Source: JBBRLG01 sp038231495 (GTDB taxonomy: Bacteria; Planctomycetota; Planctomycetia; Gemmatales; Gemmataceae). From it: 6,882 nt of DNA. The first letter of the stretch is position 1. Every line of letters begins with the position of its first letter. The notes under the pieces are model-generated. The model ran no database searches. It worked only from the letters and a program-made list of their open reading frames with translations, and had not been told where the DNA came from. The stretch is taken from the NCBI GenBank assembly GCA_038231495.1, contig JBBRLG010000411.1, forward strand, positions 1-6,882, in the 5' to 3' direction. Both the position numbers and the translations under genes were made by a program. Below, in pieces: positions 1 to 6,086 of the stretch.

Positions 1-1679
1 AACTCCGGCACCCGCCGCCGCAGCTCCTTCGTCAGCGCCGGCATCCGGTCGCGCATCTTGAAGTACCAGTCGCGCCGCTGCCGATAGTGCTGCGACAACA
101 ACCGCTGCGCTTTCACATACTCGTACGCCTGCGCGGCAACCCGGTGGCGCAATGGCGCGTCGTCGATCAGCCTGCGTAGCTTCGTCCCGAACTCCTCCGG
201 GGTGCGGTACAGGAAGCCGGTTTCGCCCTCGACGACGGTGTTTTCGTAAACCGTCGGACTCGCCAGCACGACCACGCCGCGGCCCGCACATTCGAGAAAC
301 TTCAAATCGGACTTCATGCCGTTGAACCGCGTCGGACTGAGCGGCAACAGGCCGACGTCGCACGCGGCCAGCAACTCGTTGTAGCGCTCGAACGCACAGG
401 TCGGCTCGAACTCCTTGGCGTCGGTTTGCAGGGCGTCGAAAAACTTCTTGTCGTGCACCACCCGCACCTGCACGCGGCCCTTGTACGCCGTCAGCACCTG
501 GTTCAGCGCCGGCACGATCGACGGCCAATCACCCTCGCGGTTGAGCGCCCCGAAGAAGAGCGTTACCGGACCGTCGGCGTACTCGCGCGGCGGCGGCAGG
601 AATGCCAGCTGGTTCGGGAACACGGCGACGTTGGGGTTGAACGTGCGCAGGTACTCGGCCAGCGGTTCCGTCGCCGTCTGGATGCAATGACAACAATTCA
701 GGTCGAAAAAGTTCGTTGCCCGGTAGTGCGGCCAGTGCAGCGGGTCGTCGTCGATCTCGGCGACGATGAGGTAATCGGACTTCACCAGCTGCTTCAAGAA
801 CGGCATCTGCTTGTCGGGGACCAGGTGCGCCCGCTGGAAGATGAAGACCTTCTCCTCGCCGGTCGCGTCGAAGATTTCGGCCTGCTGCACGCTGACGCGC
901 GAGCGGACGCCGGGGATCGTGGCGTTGAAGGCGTCGGGTTCGAGTATGCGGGCGCGAGCGCTGCCGGCCGGGTCCTCGACGACGGTTTGGATCAACAGCC
1001 GGCGGATCAGATTCGGACCGGGCCGCAACGCGCGGACGACGTACTGGAGTGCCGCGGTCTGAAAGGCGAACTGTTGCGGGTTCTGGTTCAGCGCCTGGGC
1101 AACCGGCGCCATGAGTTTTTGAAACTCCTCGAACGGCGCTTGCACGACCGGCCGCGGCTCCACGTCGAAGATCTGTAAGCCCGCCTGCGTGAATAGCGAC
1201 TGCATACTGTTAAGCGTGAAATAGCGCAAGTGGGTGCGGTCGAACAGCCCTTCGTCCTGGTATTCCCAATGCCCTTGCAGCAGGCTCAGAAGGACCATCC
1301 AGTGTTGCACGTTGGGGATGCAGGCGATCGCCTCGCCGCCGGGCTTCAGCCACGCCGCCTGGCGTTTGAGGAGCGCCCACGGGTCTTTGAGGTGTTCCAG
1401 CACGTCGCCGTAAACCAGGCAATCGACGCTGCCCGGTTGCAGGTCGAGCGCGTCGATGTCCAGCTGTTCCACGTCGCCGACGACGACGCGGTCGAGGCGC
1501 TTCCGGGCGATTTCCGCGGCCTCGGCGTGCAGGTCGATGCCGAGGTAATGGCACTGGGGGTTGAGGCGCTTGTACTGTTCGCCCAGCGCGCCCGCGCCGC
1601 AGCCCACCTCGACAACGACGCGCGCATCGAAGGGCATCAGGCGCAACAGGTCCGGGTTGACGCGGTTGTAGTAATCCAT
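1..1679 (-). CDS. Bifunctional class I SAM methyltransferase / GT-B glycosyltransferase, 3' end outside the window
   Basis: The frame is open from ATG at 1679-1677 to the window edge (559 codons, no stop). I checked every codon; an in-frame TAA at 1691-1689 closes it upstream. Residues about 15-175 form a SAM-dependent methyltransferase: motif I EVGCGAGALG (24-33), the acidic end of strand 2 GIDLHAEA (47-54), YGDVLEHLKDP (90-100), LKPGG (111-115), and a C-terminal FDRTHLRYFT (146-155) typical of methyltransferases found in glycan gene clusters. Residues about 240-545 look like a GT-B glycosyltransferase. The C-terminal half has the nucleotide-sugar binding region SDLKFLECAGRGVVVLASP (457-475), then YEN (478-480) and EGETGFL (484-490). 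The likely role is to methylate and extend a surface or secreted glycan in the cytoplasm; substrate and sugar cannot be read from the sequence. GTG at 1682 is an alternative start. The gene lies 123 bases downstream of the other methyltransferase on the same strand, so co-transcription is possible. Confidence 0.88.
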   Translation of the reverse strand, partial: MDYYNRVNPDLLRLMPFDARVVVEVGCGAGALGEQYKRLNPQCHYLGIDLHAEAAEIARKRLDRVVVGDVEQLDIDALDLQPGSVDCLVYGDVLEHLKDPWALLKRQAAWLKPGGEAIACIPNVQHWMVLLSLLQGHWEYQDEGLFDRTHLRYFTLNSMQSLFTQAGLQIFDVEPRPVVQAPFEEFQKLMAPVAQALNQNPQQFAFQTAALQYVVRALRPGPNLIRRLLIQTVVEDPAGSARARILEPDAFNATIPGVRSRVSVQQAEIFDATGEEKVFIFQRAHLVPDKQMPFLKQLVKSDYLIVAEIDDDPLHWPHYRATNFFDLNCCHCIQTATEPLAEYLRTFNPNVAVFPNQLAFLPPPREYADGPVTLFFGALNREGDWPSIVPALNQVLTAYKGRVQVRVVHDKKFFDALQTDAKEFEPTCAFERYNELLAACDVGLLPLSPTRFNGMKSDLKFLECAGRGVVVLASPTVYENTVVEGETGFLYRTPEEFGTKLRRLIDDAPLRHRVAAQAYEYVKAQRLLSQHYRQRRDWYFKMRDRMPALTKELRRRVPE

Positions 1680-1685
1680 CACCGA

Positions 1686-1691
1686 TCCTTA
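1686..1691 (-). promoter_or_regulatory. Ribosome binding site TAAGGA for the methyltransferase-glycosyltransferase gene
   Basis: On the minus strand TAAGGA ends six bases before ATG 1679. It supports ATG 1679 (or the adjacent GTG 1682) as the start. It lies just outside the AT-rich hairpin repeat at 1695-1759, so folding of that hairpin in the mRNA could influence access to it; this last point is inference. Confidence 0.55.
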
Positions 1692-1694
1692 ATC

Positions 1695-1759
1695 CAAAAT
1701 CCGAAATCCGAAATCCGAAACAATTGCACTTCATTTCGGATTTCGGATTTGAGATTTTG
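1695..1759. repeat. Imperfect inverted repeat of AAATCCG units (FRISDFGF-type dispersed element)
   Basis: The left arm (1695-1720) contains AAATCCG units in near-perfect tandem. The right arm (1734-1759) is its reverse complement at 24 of 26 positions, with a 13-base loop (1721-1733). As RNA or single-stranded DNA it would fold into a stem of about 26 pairs. It is AT-rich and has no following U-tract, so it is not a classic terminator. Translated, it gives peptides such as FRISDFGF and NPKSEIRN, which I recognise as common spurious ORF products from dispersed repeats in planctomycetes and other environmental bacteria; that recognition is from memory. It lies between two minus-strand genes. 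Confidence 0.8.
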
Positions 1760-1765
1760 AATTTT

Positions 1766-1788
1766 CTTCTCTGTGTCTCTGTGGTTAA
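1766..1788 (-). repeat. Dispersed intergenic repeat with core ACCACAGAGACACAGAG
   Basis: The minus strand reads TTAACCACAGAGACACAGAG followed by AAG. The plus strand reads CTCTGTGTCTCTGTGG. I recognise this as a widespread intergenic motif that produces spurious peptides like TTETQRR when translated. It begins 15 bases after the stop codon of the upstream methyltransferase gene and, with the adjacent hairpin repeat, fills nearly the whole gap to the next gene. Its function is unknown. Confidence 0.6.
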
Positions 1789-1802
1789 TCTTCTGAGAAA
1801 CG

Positions 1803-3404
1803 TCATGCCACCAGCAGCCCGGCGGCGGCCAGGCGGGGCAGTTGCAGGTCGAGCGTCTGCGCCAGGATCGGCCGCGCCCGGTGCTCTTCCGTCACGGGCT
1901 TGCCGTCCTGCGCGACCGTCAAAAACCCTTGTTTATAGCGCTCCAGCATGATCTTCAACAGAGTCGAGCGGTTGTGCGCGCCGTCCAGGTACGGCAACAG
2001 TTGCCGGTCAAATTCGGTCAGCGCCACCGGCTGATGCGCCAGGTTCGTCACCTGCTGGCTGTTGACGCACTGCACGCGCGCCAACGCACTCGCCAGCGGC
2101 CGGTCGGCCACCGTCGTCACGAACGGCCGCGGTCGCAGCGACAACTCCACGATCGAGATGCCCGCACTGGCGTAGCCGGTCAACAGCGCTTTGCCCAGGA
2201 TCAGCGTGTCGGCTTCGACCTCCGCCGGGTCGCCAGGGGTCGCCAGGCCGAGCAGCTTCCGCGCCTCGACCCGCAACGCGGGGAACGGGATCGACCGCGG
2301 CCAGATCTTCGCCAGGTACACCAGCGCCGCTTTCACGATCGGGTCGCCGGACGTCAGGCTGATTTCGTTCGGTCCCTTGAAGTCCTCCGGTGCCGTGGTC
2401 AAAATCACCGGGTTCGCCGACGCCGGCTTGAGCGGCGACGCGATGTGGAACATCTCCATTTGCCGGGGGTGCAGGTTGTAGTTGGGCCGGACGTGCTCGT
2501 GGCCGATGAGCGATTGCCGGAAGGTGCGGTTGCGCAAGAAGTCGAGATACTGCTCCATCTGGATCAGGTTCGGTGCCAGCCGGCTAAGCACTTCCTGCAC
2601 TTCCGGCGGGAACGTCACCGACAGCATGGAACGGAAGTCCGCCTCGCCGATGTAGCGCAGCTTCTTGGCCGTTATCCGCTCGTAAAATTCGTAGAAGTAG
2701 AGCGGGTCGTTGTTGTCTTCGAGGTGTTCGTGAAATAGGTACGAGTCGTTGTGCTTTTGCAGCGTCTCCAGCTCCTGCTTCAGCAACATGCTGTACGGCG
2801 TCTGCTCGCCCTGCACTGACTTGGCGAGGAAGTCGAGCAATGCCCGCGCCTGGCCGACGCGCTCCAGCGGCGCGGCGTTGCGATAACGGCTGTCGTGGTA
2901 GCCCATCATGTCGCGGATGGTGCCGCGCATGTGCCAGCCGGGAAAGGTGTTGTAACTGATAAACGCCACGCCGTCGCGCGCCAGGTTTTCGGTGCAGATG
3001 GCGAGGATTTTGTCCTGCACCGGCTCCGGCACCCACGAGTAAACGCCGTGACAGAGGATGTAGTCGAACTCACCCAGCTCCGGCGTCACGTCGAGGATGC
3101 TCAGGTGCAGCAGCTTGACGTTCTTGACGCCCAAGGCGGTGAGGGTCTTTTGCCCGTCGGCGACCTGCTTGGCGGAGTAGTCGATGCCGACGCAGGTGCT
3201 GCCGGGCAGACTGACACCCATCGGAATGATGTTGCCGCCGGCAGCGCAGCCGAGTTCCAGCACGCGGCAATTGTCAACGGGCGGCGGCGTGAGGCCGAAC
3301 AGGGTGGCGAGGGTGGCCAGGTTGTCGGGGTGCGTCTGCACGAACGGGTTGCTGACGTAGGGCAACTCGTCATAACTGTTGTGGACGGGTTCAATCGACA
3401 TCAT
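1803..3404 (-). CDS. SAM-dependent methyltransferase with regulatory domain, rickettsial PKMT-like
   Basis: This is a 533-residue cytoplasmic protein. Residues about 10-170 form a class I methyltransferase core. The N-terminal YDELPYVSNPFVQTHPDNLA (11-30) matches the signature ahead of the fold in rickettsial protein-lysine methyltransferases and their cyanobacterial and planctomycete relatives. SAM motif I is VLELGCAAGGN (48-58), followed by GIDYSAKQ (73-80) and the acceptor-side YILCHGVYSWVP (115-126). Residues about 210-330 fit the methyltransferase regulatory domain (MethyTransf_Reg). The C-terminal 340-533 contains helical segments like the winged-helix tail of these enzymes. The family is known to methylate lysines on outer-membrane proteins in Rickettsia; the target here is unknown. 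Two ATG codons are adjacent (3404 and 3401). GAGG at 3410-3407 lies only 2 bases from the first but 5 from the second, so the second (532 residues) is the better start. The stop is TGA at 1805-1803. Confidence 0.9.
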   Translation of the reverse strand: MMSIEPVHNSYDELPYVSNPFVQTHPDNLATLATLFGLTPPPVDNCRVLELGCAAGGNIIPMGVSLPGSTCVGIDYSAKQVADGQKTLTALGVKNVKLLHLSILDVTPELGEFDYILCHGVYSWVPEPVQDKILAICTENLARDGVAFISYNTFPGWHMRGTIRDMMGYHDSRYRNAAPLERVGQARALLDFLAKSVQGEQTPYSMLLKQELETLQKHNDSYLFHEHLEDNNDPLYFYEFYERITAKKLRYIGEADFRSMLSVTFPPEVQEVLSRLAPNLIQMEQYLDFLRNRTFRQSLIGHEHVRPNYNLHPRQMEMFHIASPLKPASANPVILTTAPEDFKGPNEISLTSGDPIVKAALVYLAKIWPRSIPFPALRVEARKLLGLATPGDPAEVEADTLILGKALLTGYASAGISIVELSLRPRPFVTTVADRPLASALARVQCVNSQQVTNLAHQPVALTEFDRQLLPYLDGAHNRSTLLKIMLERYKQGFLTVAQDGKPVTEEHRARPILAQTLDLQLPRLAAAGLLVA

Positions 3405-3406
3405 CG

Positions 3407-3410
3407 CCTC
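3407..3410 (-). promoter_or_regulatory. Short ribosome binding site GAGG ahead of the PKMT-like gene
   Basis: GAGG on the minus strand is 2 bases from ATG 3404 and 5 bases from ATG 3401. The spacing favours the second ATG as the true start. Confidence 0.4.
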
Positions 3411-3562
3411 GGTATCGGGGATTGCGCGCGAGATGCTACTACATACCCGCCTATCGGCGTTCGGGCCAACGCAGCTACCGCAAGTTTACCAAACGGATTG
3501 CCCGGCACGGAAGCACAGCCGGCAAAGGTGTAAGAACGAGAGGTTGAGTTGCTGCAAATTCA

Positions 3563-3740
3563 GGCGCGCCGGGAGCGTAAGCGACCGGAGTAGTGAACAT
3601 TCCCCCCCTTACGAAGGGGGGGCAGGGGGGGGTTAAGACGGGTTGCTGCACACGGTCATGGCGCTCATTCCACCCCCCCTGCCCCCCTTCGTAAGGGGGG
3701 GAGTGTTCACTACTCCGGTCGCTTACGCTCCCGGCTCGCC
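3563..3740. repeat. 178-base inverted repeat (MITE-like) made of two opposed C-run/G-run elements
   Basis: The left arm (3563-3632) and right arm (3673-3740) are reverse complements. They differ by two substitutions (GGCGCGCC against GGCGAGCC; ACATTC against ACACTC) and one base of length in each of two G-runs. Both arms contain GGGAGCGTAAGCGACCGGAG, then TAGTGAACA, then C7-TTACGAA-G6/7, then CA and G7/8. Inside each arm C7TT/AAG7 can also fold into a small hairpin with an ACG loop. The 40-base centre (3633-3672) is unrelated between the arms. I found no clear target-site duplication. It starts 29 bases past the sigma gene stop, so the transcript could form a very stable stem and end or be protected there. 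The dispersed element family is known to me from Gemmata-type genomes. Confidence 0.88.
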
Positions 3741-3768
3741 TTGCGCTGAGAACCGTTATCCGAAAAGG

Positions 3769-5502
3769 CTATTTGACCTGTTCCAGCACGATCAGCGCCT
3801 GGTCGCTGCCTTTCTCCGCGGAGAACTCGGTCGGTCGGCCTTTCTTGGCACCACTTTCGTCCCGTATACAAGCGGTCAACCGCCCCTTCTCCAGTTTGTA
3901 GATGCCCAGCGCCATTTTTCCTTTTTCGTCTCCGTCCAGAGCGGTGACATCCAAGTGCCGGGGGTCCTTCGCCGGGTCGAGCTTGATGTCAGCCTTGTGG
4001 GCGGCCTTGTCGCCGGGTCTGGTCGTCTGCAGTTGCGTGCCATTGAACTTCCAATTCATGCCCTTGACGTCCTCGGCCGTGAACTTCCGACCGTCCGCCG
4101 CTAACTCGACCACATTCCAGTCGCCTTCCAGTTCCTTGAGCGCTTCGGCTTCTTTCGACTTGTCATCGGGTTTGACCGCGGCCCCGGGTTTGACTCGTTC
4201 CAGCACGATAAGCCCCTGGTCACTCCCGTTCTCCGCCGAGAACTCGGTTGGGCGGCCTTTCTTGGCACCCTTTTCGTCGCGCAGACAAACGGTCAACCGG
4301 CCCTTCTCCAGTTTGTAGATGCCCTGGGCCGTTTTCCCTTTCTGGGTTCCTTCAAGAGCGGTGAAGTCAAAGTGCCGGGGATCCTTCGTCGGGTCAAGCT
4401 TGACATCGGCCTTTTTAGCGACATTGTCGTCGGGGTCGGTCGCCAGCAGTTGCATGCCTTTGAATTTCCAACTCATTCCCTTGACGTCCTCGGCCGTGGC
4501 TATCCGGCCGTCCGCCGATAATTCGACCACCTTCCAGTCGCCTTCCAGCTCCTTGAGCGCTTCGGCTTCTTTCGACTTTTCATCGGGCTTGACCGCGGCC
4601 CCGCCATCGGCCCCGGGCTTGTCGGCAGCCAGCGCCTGATAAGCGAAACCGCTGGCCGCTACAACGCTCCCGACCACCGCCAACAGCACCACGGCCGCCG
4701 TCTTCAATTTGGCTACAAACATGGTTTTCAATACCCCTTTTGCGAGAGACAGGACGCGCGCCGAAACCGCTCCGGCGACCGCCGTTTCGTCCGCCGCGAA
4801 CAACACCGCGGCATTAACCGTTACCGTCATCAGCGCGGCCGGAGCCGCGGTCGCCGCGACGCCGGGGAGCAACACGCCCAGGGCGCTGCCGGACAGTGCC
4901 AGCCCCCGGCGGGTCAACCGGCCGCGCAGCCGTTCGCACGCCCGTGCCAACCGCGTCGTCACCGTCTTGCGGGGACAGCCGAGCAGCAAGGCGGCGTCCT
5001 CCTGCGTTTGGCCTTCCAGGTAGCAGAGCACCACGGCCACCCGGTACTTGTCCGGCAGCCGGCTCAACTCGTCGTCCAATACTTGCCGCAAGTCGCGGCG
5101 CGTAACCTCGTCCGAGGGGTCCGCTACGTCCACGGTCCTCACCCGACTTTCTCGCGCCCGCCGAACGGCTGCGTCGGAGCGTACCTTCAGTGCCGTGCGG
5201 TAGGCGACGCCGTACAGCCAGTTGCCCAGGGTCGCCGGGTCGCGGACGGCGGCGGCCCGCCGGGCCAGCACCAGAAAGGTGGCCTGAAAGGCGTCCTCGG
5301 CATCCGCGCTAGCGCCCAGGACGCGGTTGCAAACGCCGAACACCATCGGGCCGTGTCGCCGCACCAGCGCCGCGAACGCCGTCTCGTCGCGGCCGGCAAC
5401 GAAGCGGGCCAACAGCTGCCCGTCCGAGCCGTCGGCGGCATCGGCCGGGACGGTGATCCGGCGGATAAAACGGAGTATGGGATGTTCCTTGGTGCTCGCC
5501 AT
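3769..5502 (-). CDS. ECF sigma factor fused to a membrane segment and two TIGR03067-type domains
   Basis: From ATG 5502 this is 577 residues. Residues about 28-104 are sigma-70 region 2 (LARFVAGRDETAFAALVRRH, then DAEDAFQATFLVLARRA, then NWLYGVAYRTA). Residues about 138-198 are region 4 with the helix-turn-helix (LPDKYRVAVVLCYLEG, then QEDAALLLGCPRKTVTTRLA). A hydrophobic stretch (202-235) and a clearer membrane helix (267-290, TAAVVLLAVVGSVVAASGFA) follow. Residues 302-438 and 441-577 are two copies, about 78% identical by hand count, of a domain with LEGDW, KLDP-KDPRH, GIYKLEKGRL and GRPTEF motifs, which fits TIGR03067. It should direct RNA polymerase to a specific regulon, with the C-terminal part as possible sensor or built-in inhibitor. 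No separate anti-sigma gene is adjacent. GTG at 5535 would add 11 residues; neither start has a strong ribosome site, and ATG 5502 has a distant AAGG. Confidence 0.9.
   Translation of the reverse strand: MASTKEHPILRFIRRITVPADAADGSDGQLLARFVAGRDETAFAALVRRHGPMVFGVCNRVLGASADAEDAFQATFLVLARRAAAVRDPATLGNWLYGVAYRTALKVRSDAAVRRARESRVRTVDVADPSDEVTRRDLRQVLDDELSRLPDKYRVAVVLCYLEGQTQEDAALLLGCPRKTVTTRLARACERLRGRLTRRGLALSGSALGVLLPGVAATAAPAALMTVTVNAAVLFAADETAVAGAVSARVLSLAKGVLKTMFVAKLKTAAVVLLAVVGSVVAASGFAYQALAADKPGADGGAAVKPDEKSKEAEALKELEGDWKVVELSADGRIATAEDVKGMSWKFKGMQLLATDPDDNVAKKADVKLDPTKDPRHFDFTALEGTQKGKTAQGIYKLEKGRLTVCLRDEKGAKKGRPTEFSAENGSDQGLIVLERVKPGAAVKPDDKSKEAEALKELEGDWNVVELAADGRKFTAEDVKGMNWKFNGTQLQTTRPGDKAAHKADIKLDPAKDPRHLDVTALDGDEKGKMALGIYKLEKGRLTACIRDESGAKKGRPTEFSAEKGSDQALIVLEQVK
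3772..4599. repeat. Tandem duplication inside the sigma factor fusion, 417-base period
   Basis: Segments 3772-4182 and 4189-4599 encode the same 137-residue module. They align without any insertion or deletion at an exact offset of 417 bases (139 codons). Conserved blocks include KSKEAEALKELEGDW, TAEDVKGM, DPRH, GIYKLEKGRLT and GAKKGRPTEFSAE. I counted about 30 residue differences in 137, concentrated in the middle (QLLATDPDDN against QLQTTRPGDK). This indicates a fairly recent in-frame duplication that has begun to diverge. Confidence 0.9.
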
Positions 5503-5639
5503 GTCACGGGGACCTTGTGGGGGACAACTCGTCACATACTGCCGAGAGGCGCGGAAAAGGCTTCAACTATTTTGAGACAGTTTGTCCGGGCGCTGCTCGG
5601 CACCAAGAAAGACGCAAAACGGACGTGAATCCCGGCAAT
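5503..5639. other. Short intergenic gap upstream of the sigma factor fusion
   Basis: These 137 bases lie between the HEPN gene stop and ATG of the sigma gene. They should contain the sigma gene's promoter if it is not read through from the HEPN pair. I saw no convincing -35/-10 pair, no terminator hairpin and no repeat. Confidence 0.5.
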
Positions 5640-6086
5640 TCACCATTCCAGCGGCAAGCGAGCGAGGTAGGTGTTCAAGGGGCCGCTGGCCTCGTCGATG
5701 GTGAATCTTTTATTGGCACGATGATCTTCGTGAATTAAGTTATTGCGGAAGTCTCGAATCTCATGAACGGTGTCGAGCATATCTTGAGGAACGCCAACTT
5801 TGTGTGCCATAGAGTTCAAGAGTTGCTCCGTTGCCGGTTTCGTCTCCCGGACTCTTGTCCACCAGTAATGCCGAATGCAGGATTCAAAACAAGCGAACAT
5901 GCGAACGAAGTAAATGTCATGGAGTTCTTTGGCCAAAGCCCGCATCTCGGACAAATCGAGATCGTTATTGTACAAATAATCCGGCTGCTCTTCCACAATT
6001 CCTATAAAGACAGTCACCGTATTAAAAGCAGTCTCATAACTGCTCTTTACCCGCTTGATCCGGTCGTGGCAATCGAGACGGCGCAT
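5640..6086 (-). CDS. HEPN-domain protein, putative ribonuclease or toxin
   Basis: This is a 148-residue, mostly helical protein. Residues 59-80 (YFVRMFACFESCIRHYWWTR and on) resemble the first core helices of HEPN domains, including a conserved acidic residue in FES. Residues 108-122 contain EIRDFRNNLIHEDH, in which R114-NNLI-H119 is the RX4H motif (encoded at 5730-5747) that forms the active site of HEPN ribonucleases. HEPN proteins act in toxin-antitoxin, abortive infection and CRISPR-associated systems by cutting RNA; that role here is inferred. Its ATG overlaps the stop of the upstream gene in TAATG with no visible ribosome site, which suggests re-initiation and tight coupling. The pair is richer in A and T than the neighbours, hinting at transfer. 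It could instead be a non-toxic HEPN accessory; the exact subfamily is not identified. Confidence 0.72.
   Translation of the reverse strand: MRRLDCHDRIKRVKSSYETAFNTVTVFIGIVEEQPDYLYNNDLDLSEMRALAKELHDIYFVRMFACFESCIRHYWWTRVRETKPATEQLLNSMAHKVGVPQDMLDTVHEIRDFRNNLIHEDHRANKRFTIDEASGPLNTYLARLPLEW

Larger units (their letters stand above)
3405..3768. other. Gene-free stretch between sigma factor fusion and PKMT-like gene
   Basis: No plausible gene lies in these 364 bases. Short open frames here run through the repeat and give low-complexity peptides (for example SPPYEGGAGGG). About half of it is the large inverted repeat at 3563-3740. The rest (3411-3562) should hold the promoter of the PKMT-like gene. 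The only candidate I saw on the minus strand, TTGGCC (3469-3464) and TATGTA (3445-3440) with an 18-base spacer, is too weak to call. Confidence 0.7.

Noticed and set aside
426..1178. Long plus-strand open frame of 250 codons.
   Set aside because: It is the exact antisense of the methyltransferase-glycosyltransferase gene and its translation has the Arg/Val/Leu-rich look of a shadow frame.
1695..1720. Three AAATCCG units in tandem, considered as a CRISPR remnant or iterons.
   Set aside because: The units are adjacent with no spacers, too short for CRISPR, and no replication or cas gene is nearby.
1210..1806. Minus-strand open frame of 198 codons starting near the repeats.
   Set aside because: Its N-terminus is translated repeat (TTETQRR, FRISDFG) and the rest is out of frame with the clear methyltransferase domain.
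1842..2738. Plus-strand open frame of 298 codons.
   Set aside because: It lies opposite the PKMT-like gene and has a composition typical of an antisense frame in GC-rich DNA.
3440..3469. TTGGCC and TATGTA with an 18-base spacer as a promoter for the PKMT-like gene.
   Set aside because: Both boxes match consensus poorly and such matches are expected by chance.
5503..5535. GTG at 5535 as start of the sigma factor gene.
   Set aside because: It has no visible ribosome site and adds 11 residues unlike the family; ATG 5502 fits better, though the choice is not certain.
5536..5639. Possible promoter upstream of the sigma gene (TTGAAG and nearby AT-rich bases).
   Set aside because: No -10 box at a suitable distance was found.
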